Below the pieces are notes generated by a model, which made no database searches, had not been told where the DNA came from, and saw only the letters and a list, made by a program, of their open reading frames with translations. This document shows positions 50,548 to 62,696 of a stretch of DNA of 64,000 nucleotides, piece by piece. Position 1 is the first letter of the stretch, and every line of letters begins with the position of its first letter. The DNA comes from Rhynchonema sp. JSB1_4 (taxonomy: Eukaryota > Nematoda > Chromadorea > Monhysterida > Xyalidae), in the NCBI GenBank assembly GCA_030248065.1, contig JASAMV010009104.1:1-64000 (forward strand). Direction: 5' to 3'. The translations under genes and the position numbers were made by a program.

Positions 50548-51901
50548 ATGATGCTACGAATTTACGCCGCTTCTCTGCTGATATTCTTTTTCGGTAAGTT
50601 TTACGTCGTCCCTTGAATTTGCGGTAAACGGGTGTCTCCGTCACGTGAGAAACAAGCTACCGTGCCCCATTCTTGTCCTCTGCCTAACTCTCAAAAAATG
50701 AATGCTTCTTTTAAAGGTATTTAGTCTAAAATTTGTTGCCCACTAACATCCTTCAAGCTTCACACGAATTGTCGTAACCTTGTGCCACATTCAGCAGTTT
50801 CGGTGCACGCAGCGGCCAAAAAGTCGGACGCAGCGGACGAGTCAGACGATGATGGGCTGAAGGACAAGGCGGACAAACGTCCGCGCGCATTCTTCACGGA
50901 CGGCGGCATGCCCGACAAACGACCGCGGGCGTTCTTCTCAGAGGCCGGCGGCATGGACAAACGACATCGAGCCTTCTTCAACGCCGACGGCGACGGTCTG
51001 GATCTCGACAAACGACCTCGCGCGTTTTTCACTGAGTCGAAACGACCCGGTCAGTCTTGTTCCGACAGCACTCTCTCTCTGTTGTAACTTGTGCCAAACA
51101 CGCACACGCAACACCTCATTGTCTCACAAATGAATCCATCTGTGCTTCACATTATCACAGGCGGACGATCCTTTGCCGATGATGGTCAGATGATGATGGA
51201 TAAACGTCCGGGTGGCCGATTTTTTGCACCGGACTGGTCGAGTTGGGATAAACGTCCAGCAGGTGAAACAATCTGTTCATCAGCAGTTTTATTGGTTTCG
51301 TTTCGTTTATATGCCTTTGGCATGTTTTGTCAGCTCATCTCCGGTACATGCGCTTCTCAATCGATGTTTTAAAACATGATATTTTTCAGGTCGCGCGTTC
51401 GCGCCATCTGATGACGCCTACAGCACGTGGGACAAACGTCCGGGCGGCAGAATGTTCAACGGACCGGGATACGACTGGGAGAAACGTGGTTAGTGGACAT
51501 TGTTGATCAGCATCCGTCTTGAGAGCACAACCCACGCGGTTTGAGAGAAAAGAGTGTAATGAGCACGCCCACCCTGGTTGTATACTGTAAGTGGAGGGAG
51601 AGCTCACATTGAGCTGCGAACATCAACCCGCTGATGATGGACAGCGAGCATCCCTGCTGCAGGTGGCGCACGTCCGTTCGTGTCGTCGTACGATTGGGGC
51701 TACGATAAACGCGTCGGCGTCCGTCCGTTCCACGCCGGCAACGGCTACTACGACATCAAACCGGCCGGCCATCTCGGCGGGTCTCCCTATCGCTCCGGCT
51801 ACTGGTGGCGCAAGAAGCGTCCTGGCGGTCGGTTCTTTGCGCCCAGCTACGACTACTCGCAATGGATCAAGAAAACCGCCGACCCGACGTTCTTCTGGTA
51901 G
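50548..51901 (+). CDS. Novel neuropeptide precursor: PRAFF and GGRFF..W peptides
   Basis: Five exons: 50548-50593, 50795-51049, 51161-51262, 51390-51488, 51663-51901. Every intron is phase 1 and GT..AG. A signal peptide (MMLRIYAASLLIFFFAVSVHA) is split by the first intron. KR sites then release two peptide types. Exon 2 gives four short peptides with a PRAFF or HRAFF core (PRAFFTDGGMPD, PRAFFSEAGGMD, HRAFFNADGDGLDLD, PRAFFTES). Exons 3-5 give longer ones with a GGRFF or similar core and an aromatic end (PGGRFFAPDWSSWD, PAGRAFAPSDDAYSTWD, PGGRMFNGPGYDWE, PGGRFFAPSYDYSQW). Most peptides end in Asp or Glu before KR and lack the Gly needed for amidation. The layout is unmistakably a secreted prohormone. 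I do not recognise the family. Confidence 0.85.
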
Positions 51902-53017
51902 ACAATTTTGATTATTCGCTCTCGCTCGCGCGGTCTGAGACCACACCACTCACCGTTCCTTGGAAATACAGGACATTTTTACGCTTTTTTTCACGTCTCT
52001 AGCCGATCGTGAACACGATTATAGTCCGAATTCATTGTCTGTACGCATCCGTACTACCTGTTTTGAGCTCATAACCACTTCTTCATCAACCTGTTATTTC
52101 AAAGTTTCCGCAAATATACGGTTTGTTTCGACGCAGAGAAGTGCGAAACATTCACTTTTGGATCAAGTGTGTTCCCAAAAAATGACTTCAAATTCCTAGC
52201 CAACAATATGAAACAAGTTTTTCGACTTCCAGTTATGTTATACGAGTAATGTAGAATGAAAAAAATAAGAGATTTTGTTGATAATGACGAAGGTGTCAAT
52301 AAGATTTCTACATCAATAACTTTATTGCCAATAACGAATCGCGGTCTCACGCAACCAACGGGCATTCTTCCGAGTGGACAAACAAGTCTGTTTGGTTGTG
52401 TACAGTTTGATGTGCGTGTATTCTCTCGTGATGCCAATTTTGTGGCTGATACTGATGAATAATGTATTGCTGATACTGTATTGCTTTGAAACACTCTATA
52501 AACATGTGACTGTTGAAACGTTGCTGCCTTTACACATGTTCCATTGAACATTGCACACTGCACGAAAACAGTCCAGAAGCAAATCTGTCATTCAAGCTGA
52601 CGTGGAGCGGTCACGTCGGTGCCTCGAGCATCACCGTTACCCATAACGGACTCAATGACTACCTATTCCTGATCCGCGAAAATAATTTGAAACCGACAGT
52701 CAAAAACCGCATCACTCATATTGAACTTGATATCATTTTCTTGAATCTGATGGCAATTTTAAATCTATTTTAGAACAGTTCAAAATATTCATGGCACATT
52801 ATCATTGCCCTAACGAATAGTCACAGTACGCAGCTGAGCAAATGCAACATCTCCACCACGAAACAAACAAGTATTTCACACAGAATGAATGCTTGACGAC
52901 CACCATTGAGAGGCAACTCATGATTTGTTTTCTTGCAGAAGTGTCAGTATCTGAAAGGACGGCAAATATCGTGTTCATTCGATAATTCACAAACGAAACC
53001 ATGTTCCCCACCTATAC
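51902..53017. other. Spacer between the PRAFF precursor and the kinase
   Basis: Mostly A/T-rich. A plus-strand open stretch at about 52575-52700 (LSFKLTWSGHVGASSITVTH) follows a cag acceptor-like site and could be an exon, but no partner exon was found. The kinase gene should also have a last exon here on the minus strand, since its exon at 53018 ends in a good donor; I could not place it. Confidence 0.35.
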
Positions 53018-55043
53018 CTTGTCGGACGTGGGTCTGTCATCGACTTGCGTTGCACAACACGCCTCAGCCATCTTGATGAGCGACTCCGGCAAATCTGCGT
53101 ATTTGAGCTGATCGCGCAGAAAGTCGAGTTTCAACAGCCCACTGCCAACTCCGAAAAGCACCTAAATGCCGAGCATGATGTTGCTGTGAAACATCAGTCA
53201 ACCAACAATCACAAACTCTGCTAGCCTGATCAGTGCATGTGTTCTTATCGGCATGGGGCAGTTTGCCAGTGTACAATTCGTACAGCACACCACCGAACGC
53301 GTAGACATCCGACGCTGCCGTGTGGGAATGGCGCTTCTGCTCTTGTATGATCTCGGGAGCCTGCGCAGGTGAGAACAAGTACACATGCTATGGGACAAAA
53401 AACTAGACAAGTGAAATCAACATTTCTATGGTCTGAGTTTACATTCCACCAAAAGGCAGCTTGATGGGTTTATTTTTTTCGATCTTTTTGAGACCCAGCG
53501 GTTCTATTGGCAAATTTCCGGGTTTGACATACAGTAAGGTGTTTTGCTGTTATTTTGAGTCATAACGTTGTCAAACCGTTGTTCATTCATTGGTAACGCG
53601 CTCTTGAAAACCTAAAGGTGGAGTTTTACTTGCCCATTTTGGGCTTGGAGACAATGAGGACAAATTTTTGTTAGAACCATATTTTGTGATAGAGTTGGCG
53701 CACTAATTTTGGGCAGCGTGAAAGTTGTTCCCCTGCATCAAATGAACAACTTTCACGCTGGCCGAAATTTGTGCTCCAACGCTATCACAAAATATGATTC
53801 AAACAAAAATTTGTCCTCATTGTCTACAAGCCCAAAATGAACAAGTATAACTCCAGCGTAAACAACGCACAAAGTTATTGTTCCCCACATCATTTACCAT
53901 CCACAAAACGGATCCAGTGAGCGAGCCAGCTGCCCTCGTGTCCGTCCATCCTGTCCGCGCCTCGGCCGCGCCGAAGTCACATATTTTCACCGTCAGCTCG
54001 TCATCGTTAGACATCAGGAATAGTATGTTGCCCGACTTCAGGTCTCGATGAATGACGTTTTTGCTGTGTAGATGGCTGCAACCAGGGAACACTCTTGATT
54101 GATGTGATCACAAGAGGACCGTTTATAATGTAGAATATGGTCATTAATTGTGTGCAGATGATCAAGTATGCCCTCATGCACGAACACAGCGAATCGTAAA
54201 CACCAAACCAGCCAGTAGTACGAACGTCATTCCAGCGGCGATCTGTGTTGCGATGTTGATCACTTTCTGGGTGGTGAATTGAATGCGTTCTTGTTTGCGT
54301 TTGTCGTGCAAATGCGCGTAGAGCGAGTCCCCGTTGCAATACTCGGTGACGATACGGAAGGGCTCCTCCAGATAGCCGATGAAGCCAAGAATGTTTTCGT
54401 GGGGATGTTCGCTGGAAAATACATAACTCCGAGTTTTGGTTTTTGCTTCCCAGATTACAACTAAACGGCTCCAAATTTTGATTAATCGGTCGACTTACTT
54501 CAGTAATATCGCCTCCTTTTTAAACTTATTGATCGTTTCTTGCTCATCTTTGTCTGTTCTGTGTCGGTAGAATTCCTTGACGGCTACAACGAGTCCTGAA
54601 AGCGAATGGCTGTCCGGCTGGTTAAAGGGAGCGCCGCACTCAGATACAAGTTGGTCTCAAGACATGGACCACATGGCCAATATCTCAGTTCCGTACTTGA
54701 TTCCAGCATTGAAGCTTGAAGCATTGAACTCCCATCTCGTGCCAAAAAGTACGGGTGTGGGTATCCCGGACATTGACTAGACGAATTGCTTTTTATAACA
54801 ACTTGTACTGTATCTGTGTGGAAACACCATCAAAGAAGTGCATCAAAGCTCCCTATTTTTCGTTGGAAACCGTGTATCCATATACAATAACTGACCATTG
54901 TAAGTTGCCTTGCGCACTTCGCCAAATGCTCCGCTGCCGATGGGTTTCCGTTCGATATCAATGTTTTCCGCTGACAATTCTCGCTCCTTTAAATGTTTTG
55001 TTCGCTGACAGCTTTTTGTCGACAACTGAAATTGAAGATTCAT
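53018..55043 (-). CDS. RAF-like TKL-family protein kinase (3' end not found)
   Basis: Exons: 54896-55043, 54499-54595, 54226-54411, 53898-54075, 53217-53360, 53018-53161, all joining in frame. The kinase landmarks are in order: glycine loop GSGAFGEV, VAVKEF with the catalytic lysine, helix C (EAILLK), hinge VTEYCNGDSLYAHL, catalytic loop THLHSKNVIHRDLKSGN, DFG, GSVLWM-APEII, SDVYAFGGVLYELYTGKLPH, VLFGVGSGLL and ACCATQVDDRP. HRDLKSxN, GSxLWMAPE and DVYAFGxVLYEL are diagnostic of the RAF branch of the TKL group. It is likely active. I see no Ras-binding or C1 domain upstream; the N-terminus here is only about 30 residues (MNLQFQLSTKSC), and an upstream exon could exist because a good acceptor precedes LSTKSC. 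One 55-nt intron carries TGATGTTTCAC. Confidence 0.8.
53620..53854. mobile_element. Foldback MITE in a kinase intron
   Basis: About 235 bp that folds on itself almost completely: GGAGTTTTACTTGCCCATTT on the left against its near complement ending AAGTATAACTCC on the right. The middle is GAAAGTTGTTC...GAACAACTTTC. Located in the intron 53361-53897. No coding capacity; target duplication not clear. Confidence 0.8.
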
Positions 55044-56518
55044 GGCAAAAACATAGATGAACAGCTATTATTTTGGCTGTGCTCATCATTCTGACGATTG
55101 TTGTCTTTATCGGCCGTAGCCATATTACTTGAGTCCTTACTCATGTCACCTTGGTGAATTGATGTAAAACGGCATAAGTCACTATTTCGTTGCTCGTCCT
55201 TCGCTTACGCCAGCTTTTCGTCCCAAAAAGATCAACTTCGCATTCAGAAGCAGTCGACGACGATGATTCTTCCATCAGGATGTCCTGTCTGCGCTTGCTG
55301 GGGTTGATTATTTAATTTGCACCAAAATGTGTTCTGAGGAGGGGCAATTGTGATGTTCAAAAACGAAAATCAAAGGTAAACCAAAGTCAACTCGAACCTC
55401 TACCAGATAAAGGGCACACCGGTCATCACATGAAGTGCGATGACTTCAACTCAACAAAAGAGTGGGTGATAGAGTGCAGGCAAGCAAAAATGCCTTGTGG
55501 TGGTATCTACAGGTCAGGCCCGGCAATTGTTTTCCAAATTTTAGTTGCCATCACTCGGTTACCACATGCACTAGCACTACAGGTGCATTGGCATGACAAC
55601 TCAGCAGGCGTGGCAAAATTTTGTCAGCAAAATGAACAAACATGTTCAAGGTAGAAACGAATACCACTCGCGCTTTTGAAGTGCCGATTCGGAAACATAG
55701 ATAGTCAAAACAAAAAAGGATTTGTTTGTTGTTACAAACGTTGATATTTTTTATTACTCATGTTTATGATATACATGTGCCAACCTTTGCAGCATGTCAG
55801 CGTGAATTATTTAGTGTACATATCTAAAAATATAGTTTCGAGCAGCAGAATGCTGTCTGAGCTCCTACCACGCATTTCACACGTATTCGCACGCTTGTTT
55901 TCAAGCCTGTTTTATTGCAACAATACAAACAGTCGACCCAGTGCAATGTCCAACTTCAAGTAATCATTCCCATGCAAAACCGATTGTAGAGTTCCTATAT
56001 ATAGTGAAATAATCAGTGGACAGAAATATCACAATAGCAGCATGTTCTGGTAGTTCAACAATTAAAATCGGGAAAAGCTACAAAGTTGACCAAAACGGAT
56101 ATCAACACAGTACTGGCAAGTTCTGCACAAATTCAGAACCGCAGAAAAGCCTTTTCCAAAAGGCTCAGTAACCGGCGGTTAACGTGGAACCGATATGAGA
56201 AATAAGGCTGCCCCCCCCAGTGTGACCCGATTTTTCGGTCCCTTGAGCTAACGTACAATGCCTAACCACCTTATATGGACTCTGGGGCAAGAAATGAAAA
56301 CGACAACTATCATACAATTAAACCAAAATCAATGGTTTAACAGTTTCACAGTACATAAACGTGTGGTACAATAGTATAGTAACGTGCGTGTGGAAATGAA
56401 ATTATATAAAAAACATCAACCCAATGCAAACAGAATATATATGTATGTAGGTGTGTATTCGTACAGGTCAGTCCATTCCCGTATAACAGTGTGCCTGATT
56501 TGTCAAGCGCACCGCAAT
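55044..56518. other. Intergenic, no gene seen
   Basis: Between the kinase start and the 3' end of the FYSWA precursor. It contains only short frames without splice context and a run of nine C at about 56212. Part of it should be the 5' flank of the kinase gene. Confidence 0.4.
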
Positions 56519-57203
56519 CTAGCGACGCCGTCCGGCCCAGCTGTAGAACTTGCGTTTGTCAGGCATCATCGCGTCGTCGCTTGCCTCCTCCATCATTCCG
56601 GGGTCGTTCTTTTTGAATCCGAAGAATTTGGCGCGTTTGCCCGCCCACGAGTAGAACTTGCGTTTCTCCATGTCGTTGTCAGATTCGTCGGCCGAGTCGG
56701 CGCTCATCATCTGCTCCGGGTCGCGTTTGCCGTACGGACTCCACTGGTACTTGGCCAAGAGTGAACGGTCTGCAAAACGGTGACCGCAGTCGTTGAGAGA
56801 AAAGCATGATATCGTTGTGCGTTTTTGTGCTAATTCCGCAGTTCAAACGAACCAAAGCCTAAGTTCCCTAATTTCCCCGCAGATGAAAACACAACCTTTG
56901 AGACAAAAATGACCATGCCCAGAAATAATTTTATTGCTCACATGAAAGCTTAAAATTCGTTATTGGAGCAACGGCCTTCAGCAAAAAAACATGCTCGTAC
57001 CGTTATCGTTGCGTTTGAATCCGAAGAACTTGGCGCGCTTGCCAGCCCACGAGTAGAACTTGCGTTTCTCTGGGTTTTCCTCGTTTGAGTTCATGTCCAT
57101 TCCGTGATCGCGTTTACCTGAAACAGCAAGCGCGCTCAGCGGAAAACTTTATGTCGAAATTTTTTCGTTTTCATGGCGCGTGCAGAGATAAAAAAAAAAA
57201 AAG

Positions 57204-57255
<52 letters not shown>

Positions 57256-57302
57256 AACAAAAAACCACACAAAAAAACACAAAAAAAACACACCAAAAAA
57301 CA

Positions 57303-57334
<32 letters not shown>

Positions 57335-58548
57335 AAGGTGCGCCTCGCATTACACTGCACAAAAGATCGAGTGCACTGCGCGACTTATAGTAATGGGTGA
57401 TATTTTCGAAACGGTGTAAAGATGAGTTGGGTGTAAAGGTCGGTGTAAGCTCAATCGAAAGCTCGGCCGGTGTCAGGTCGGTGTAAACATGAAACATTAC
57501 CTGCTGTTAACGTGGAATGTTTCATGTTTACACCGAGCTTGCATCGACTGAGCTTTCGACCGAGCTTACACCGACCTTCACACCCAACTCACCTTTACAC
57601 CGTTTCGAAAATATCACCCATAGTCGTCAAATCATGTGGTCAAATTTTGTCGTCAAACACATGTATTATTTTTCGGGCTCATTTGGGGCTCATGTGTTGG
57701 AGGACTTTATTTGACGACATGATTTGACGACAAAACCATTAGCCTACTGCGCACGGTTACTGTATTTCCGTTACATCCCCTGTGTGCTGTGCTGTGTTCA
57801 ACACATTGTGTTACACATTACCGGTCACCGGCCTCGTAGCTCAGTCGGTAGAGCGTGGGTCTAATACGAAATACGCCCAAGGTCGCAGGTGCGACCCCTG
57901 ACGGGGCCAAATAATTTTTGTGCCCTGCAGCTTCGATGGCTGTCAATTTAAGTTTTTTACTTATTTTAATTGTCGAACGCGTACCTGCCCAGCTGTAGAA
58001 TTTTCGTTTTTCGCCATCTTCGTGCACCGTGTCTGCATCAGCGTGTCGCTTGCCCGCCCAACTGTAGAACTTGCGTTTCTCCGGTTCGGGACCGAACTCG
58101 TGACTGCACAAACAAATCAGTAATTTGTAAAAAAATGTGTTGTCTGATTTTGATTTATTTCCAATAATTTACGCACCGTTCCTCGGTATATATTCACCAG
58201 TAAAATAATGTCATGAATTTCCACTTACTCTCCATCCTCCCGCTTGCCAGCCCAGCTGTAGAACTTGCGTTTCGCCGGTTCGCCTTCCCACGAGTAGAAA
58301 CGTTTGTCCTTGTCGTTTGTGCCCTCCTGATGCTCCTACATACATAGAAGCTTTCATCTTGACAAATTCTATTATGTTTGGGCACTTTTGGTCCCCCTGA
58401 ACCTGACCTGTCCGTGTTCCTTTGCGGTGTCCTTGTTGTTTTCGTGACTGTTCTTGTGTTCGGTTTGTTTGACAGGTTCAAGTGCTGCGCTGAGTGATAC
58501 AACAGCGACCAACAACACTGATGCGATTGCCGTTATGCTTGGATACAT
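56519..58548 (-). CDS. Kinin-like neuropeptide precursor, six KFYSWA-amide copies
   Basis: Five exons: 58408-58548, 58229-58335, 57985-58103, 57001-57117, 56519-56769, with clean GT..AG junctions and matching phases. A signal peptide (MYPSITAIASVLLVAVVSLSA) is followed by a spacer and six repeats of KR-KFYSWAG-KR (or GRRR at the end), each giving KFYSWA-amide. Extra products are AKFFGF (before KR, and once before KK), a probable SLLAKYQWSPY-amide and an unamidated FYSWEGEPA variant. FxxW followed by a small amidated residue is the leucokinin signature; WA-amide kinins are known from penaeid shrimps and WS-amide from molluscs. Kinins act on G-protein receptors in fluid balance and gut motility. 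GTGAAACATCACC lies a few bases upstream of the ATG. Intron 3 holds a tRNA-like gene, two foldbacks and an A tract. Confidence 0.88.
57186..57335. repeat. A-rich low-complexity tract
   Basis: About 150 bp of nearly pure A with scattered C (CAAAAAAACACAAA). It lies in intron 3 of the FYSWA precursor. Open frames across it encode polylysine or polyphenylalanine and are artefacts. It could be the tail of an old retroelement. Confidence 0.85.
57394..57620. mobile_element. Foldback MITE, TGGGTGATATTTTCGAAACG ends
   Basis: About 227 bp whose halves are inverted copies: TGGGTGATATTTTCGAAACG on the left and the exact complement on the right, with CGGTGTAAA subrepeats. The centre reads ATGAAACATTAC...GGAATGTTTCAT. 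Target duplication uncertain. Confidence 0.8.
57623..57731. mobile_element. Short foldback, GTCGTCAAATCATGT ends
   Basis: GTCGTCAAATCATGT at 57623-57637 pairs with ACATGATTTGACGAC at 57717-57731, and an inner pair (ACACATG/CATGTGT) extends the hairpin. It sits directly beside the previous foldback, which suggests nested or adjacent insertion. Confidence 0.65.
57830..57909 (+). tRNA. tRNA-Ile(AAT)-like gene with a 7-nt intron, possibly a pseudogene
   Basis: The acceptor stem GGCCTCG pairs with CGGGGCC (one G-T), followed by discriminator A. The D arm is GCTCAGTCGGTAGAGC. The anticodon stem TGGGT/GCCCA encloses 14 bases, which fit a normal CTAATAC loop (anticodon AAT) plus about 7 intron bases after position 37. 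The variable loop is AGGTC. The T arm is weak: the loop begins TGC instead of TTC and the stem has one mismatch, so it may be decayed or tRNA-derived. A TTTTT follows within 12 bases as a Pol III stop. It is nested antisense in intron 3 of the FYSWA precursor. Confidence 0.65.
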
Positions 58549-59509
58549 TGTGCTGGGTGATGTTTCACAACAATGTTATTTGACAGGACTTGAGGATTCA
58601 GACTGAAACAGAGTGATACATCATCGTTTAGCTATGGAATAATTGGTATAAGGAAAGGGAACTATACTGTGGTTTTGTATTGAGTATGGACAACGACAAC
58701 GTGCAAACAGACGAGTGCTAAAACTCGGAAGCAACTTGGTAAATATACGGTTAGGAAAATGTCTGCGATTGACAGGAAAATGTAAGCGATGTTTATTCCA
58801 ACCCTCGGATTCGCCTGGCCTGGACAACCTGCGCTGTCGAACTACTACATTTTCAGTGTTTTTGTCAGTTATGCCAGACCCCCGCTATTTTCAAGCAGTG
58901 ATTATAGTTGGTGGTACATTTAGCATCCTATGTATTTAGTGGGGAATGTGAGCAAACTGAGTGTCACGCACATTATACCTATTGCATCAGATATCTGACG
59001 GAAGCTTTGGACATTTCACATGTAATCATTGATGAGATGTCCAGCTGGTTGAGTTCACCTGAATGAACTGACTGAAAAGGCCAAAAGAACTATTTTCCTG
59101 AGGATATCATGCTTAGAATTGGTGTGATGTGATTCGATGGCTTGGATGTGACGTAAATGGTCACAGTGTCGCTGACTCGTTCAGGCGTGGCTGATTGAAA
59201 ACCACACACAACGCCGAGTCGTCATGGACGACCATAACGGCTATAGGTGTACCACGACTTTGAACAACATTGGGGCACAAACAGTGAGAGAACGACAGCG
59301 TGCTCAGCGGGTTTCTCACAGTGATTCACGAAAAATGAGCGATTATTTCGGTCGGCAGGCATCCTGTGAGGCAAGGAAGAACGGTCAGTTGTTTGACTGT
59401 TCCCTTGCACTTTGGCTGTTGGTTGAGACACGTCTTGCACTTCGGGCACCTAAAGGAATGCCTAGACCTAACTTCAATAATGGCCCAAATTCTCGAAAGC
59501 GTCCCTTTT

Positions 59510-59620
59510 ATTTCCAAAACGTGCGTGCGTTGAACAACGCTGCTGTTCGCGTAACCACGCGACAAACTGAGGTCAGGTCAGCCGGTCAGCCAGCTGGAAG
59601 GTATCATCATCGTGTTTTGG
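59510..59620 (+). repeat. Copy of the roughly 95-bp dispersed repeat
   Basis: Contains TTCCAAAACGTGCGTG, AACAACGCTGCTGTTCGCG and CGACAAACTGAGGTCAG, shared with about 38490-38590 (minus strand) and about 7550-7650. Class unknown. Confidence 0.6.
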
Positions 59621-62523
59621 GGGCGCAACCACTCCCGGTTTTCGAGAATTTGGCCCATTGTGTCCTTTAAACGAGCTAAACGACCTAAAATTCAGCGACA
59701 GCCGACCACATCCGGTTTTCAGCGATTCGTTCGGAGATTCTGTTGAATCATTGTTTACAAAATGGCTTCTGCCACTGAAAAAAACAAAACATACAGTGGT
59801 CATGACATGTGCACCGATGCAGACAAACTAACTTTTGTGAATTTGGGTGTGCTGATTGTGTGCGTATATGTGCATCAACGACTCAAACAAAAGCCCTTGC
59901 ACTTCGTTTGAGCAAAGTGACTGTTGTCGTCAGACAAAATAAGCGGCTCAGTGTTTCATTGTGTCTAAATATTCCGGATGCTTACACAGTATGTATGTTT
60001 GTTTGAGAACGTGTAGCTACAACATAATGCGACAGTAAATCCAAACATAGCGGATGATGCGGATCAAAGAGAGCGGATTGTGAATGAAAACCCAAAAACA
60101 ATAACATTAACGACTAAAGGCCTTAATGAGGGAGGTTATGGTGTAATACATGTGCATTGGCATGGTCATGTTTGGTGCAGTTACCTGGTGACAATTCAAG
60201 CTTCATGAGATCGCTCAAATCGGTACTGGTCCTATTCGTAAACTTATACAGTACATTAGGATTGTTTGGGCATAAAGGATGAATAACATCTTGTATTCAG
60301 GATATGAGGTTTGGAGTCGGAAACTCATTTCATGGAAGAAAAGCAGGCTACACTGCAACGAGCAAATTTTGCACGAATTTTGTTTCCCGCACCAAGTAAT
60401 GCACCGTTGTCGCAATCGATCAGTCACGTTACCGAAATGCGGTAGTACCCATACGGAGTCATTCATAGCATCACTGGGTGCACTCATTGCTGCACTAGTG
60501 GCGCCATCAAAGTTTGGGCTATTGTCATTGTCATCATGGTACGACAGTATGTTTGCGTGTATGCTTTGTAGTCATTCTTGGTCATTATGCCTGCCTGACT
60601 CAGCAAGGAAACTTTACGACGCACCCAACGTAATGGTCATCAGGGAGTATCAGCTTGCAGAAACATGGAATTTTTTCAGTTGGGCCTTTACAATTTTGCC
60701 CGGCGAGCGCAGATATGTACTGTATGTATATTGACAAACGCGTAGGCGCTGCTTGATGGATATAAACATTGACAGACGCCATCGAAAACAATGGCCCAAC
60801 TGAAAAATCCACTTCACTTGATTCTGACAACACTGTGGAATGATATTGTTGTGTTTTTTTGAAAATAATAAAGCTGCTCGTGGAGCACCGGCTCGGTTGG
60901 CATTCGTCGACGTGGACCTTCACAAATATAGGTTGATGGAGAAATCGACCAGTATCTTTTCATGACTCAGTGGTTTCCATAGCACACTTGTTCTGCATGC
61001 AGTCATGCATTAGTTAAAGGCATTAGTGCCAATCGGTCAACTTGCTGCTAAGACACCCATACTTCGAAAATAGTCCGAACTTAGCCCAGTCACCCCAGGT
61101 CTGTTTCTGCGCCAGCAGCCGGCTCAAAATGGCACCGTATTTGTACGTTGCAGAACCGCATGGTGCTTGCACACGATGGTACATGTACATACATATACAT
61201 GGCAAACCACAAAGCAAAATGCATAACCCAACATGCGTTGGCTGGTTGGCGCATTTCCACACAACTGGCTGGCTGGTTACTGGCCCATATTTCATTGGAT
61301 AACGATTCCCTGTTTGTCGCAAATGATTTATGGTCGTTGTCGATGACGTTAATGCTCACGTGGGCGTCATGCTTCGGGCAAAAGTGACTAAAAACAAGCA
61401 CAAATCGTCACTTTGGCTGGGGATACATTCCAGCCGAGTGCCGGCATGAAACGAAACGCGAGAGCGATATCAAACTTGCTGATTGGATCGGATCAGACCT
61501 GCCTTGGTCGAACCGGCCTTGTTGTGCAAGGAAACACCAAGGCGCAGACATCATTGAGTTGTTTCTAATCGTAAAGTACATACTAGAGCAAAATGCCCCC
61601 GGGCAATTAATCTCAGATTTTTACGAAAGCGCAAACTTAGAGTATAATCCAAATCTACCCTTACTGACAGAAGCAAGCTTCTTGGCCTGAGTTATCTTGA
61701 GCTATGTAGCTAGTAGCAGCTTAGGGTCCCAACCTAACCAGTGTGTTTGGGGGATAGTCCGCAAATTTCTGACATTTGTACGGCTATAAATCATGTAGTA
61801 TTTTTCGTTCAACGTAATGTACACGAACATGGTGAGGTTTGCGCCGTTCCTCATTATTCTGACCCATTGTCATGGAGGGCAGGAACCAGCGCCCCCTCAA
61901 TTGACTTGTATATGGGATTCGAATAATCCGCACAACAATAGGCCTGTGTATGGGCAGCTCCGCGTCCGGTCACATATACCTACCTACATATGTAGCATAT
62001 TGCTGGTGTTTGCAAGTGCACAACAATCCGTGGACATGACAACCGCCACATGTCATAGTGCACACGCAAAGTTCGTGTCTGCGTGTGTGCTCTGACCTAA
62101 ATAAATACTGTTTGAGCTCTGCAGGTTGCGTGCATTGTCCGACTCAGCTTGGCATCGTACAGCATTGTCGTGTCAGTGGTTGCTAAGGTCTCTTGACACG
62201 ATTTAGGGAATGGTATTATGGTAGTGGTTCTGGCATGTCAAGCATTAGGTACATACAGTAGGTGTAGTACATAATGACAGACGGCAACTAGAACCGTTCA
62301 ACGGGCTCGTCCGCTTGTTTGATAATAAATTTTTTATTGGAGTGGTTTTTGCTAGGGAGGAGTCATGTGGAAATCCAGAACGAATTAAATTTTGTTTTGC
62401 TTCATAAATTGCTTGCTGCCACCGCACAGTGATTCACTGATTTGACGAAAAGTTTTAAATTTGCTCGTTCCAAAGGTCTTCATGCTGGTTGGTTAGTTGA
62501 TTTGGTTCAATCACAGCATCTAT

Positions 62524-62696
62524 AACTAGACGGGACCCGTGCCTACGGCCCGGCTACAGCGCCGCACCCGTGCCGTGCCACCCCAACCCCCAAAGACCCG
62601 TAAGCATACCCAAAGCTACCCGTGAAAATTGACCCGTCCGCACCTCCGAGGGAGGGGTCACAGACAGACATACGTCTTCCTGTTTTAGTAGTATAT
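62524..62696 (+). mobile_element. Second SINE-like or RTE-tail copy
   Basis: Same start (AACTAGACGGGACCCGTGCC) and same tail (CTTCCTGTTTTAGTAGTATA) as 5436-5623, with a shorter ACAGACA stretch. It lies in the intergenic DNA between the two kinin-like precursors. Confidence 0.6.

Noticed and set aside
57085..57497. Polylysine and polyphenylalanine open frames
   Set aside because: They are direct translation of the A-rich tract at 57186-57335.
59224..59670. 148-codon open frame on the plus strand
   Set aside because: Runs through the dispersed repeat at 59510-59620 and has no splice or domain support.
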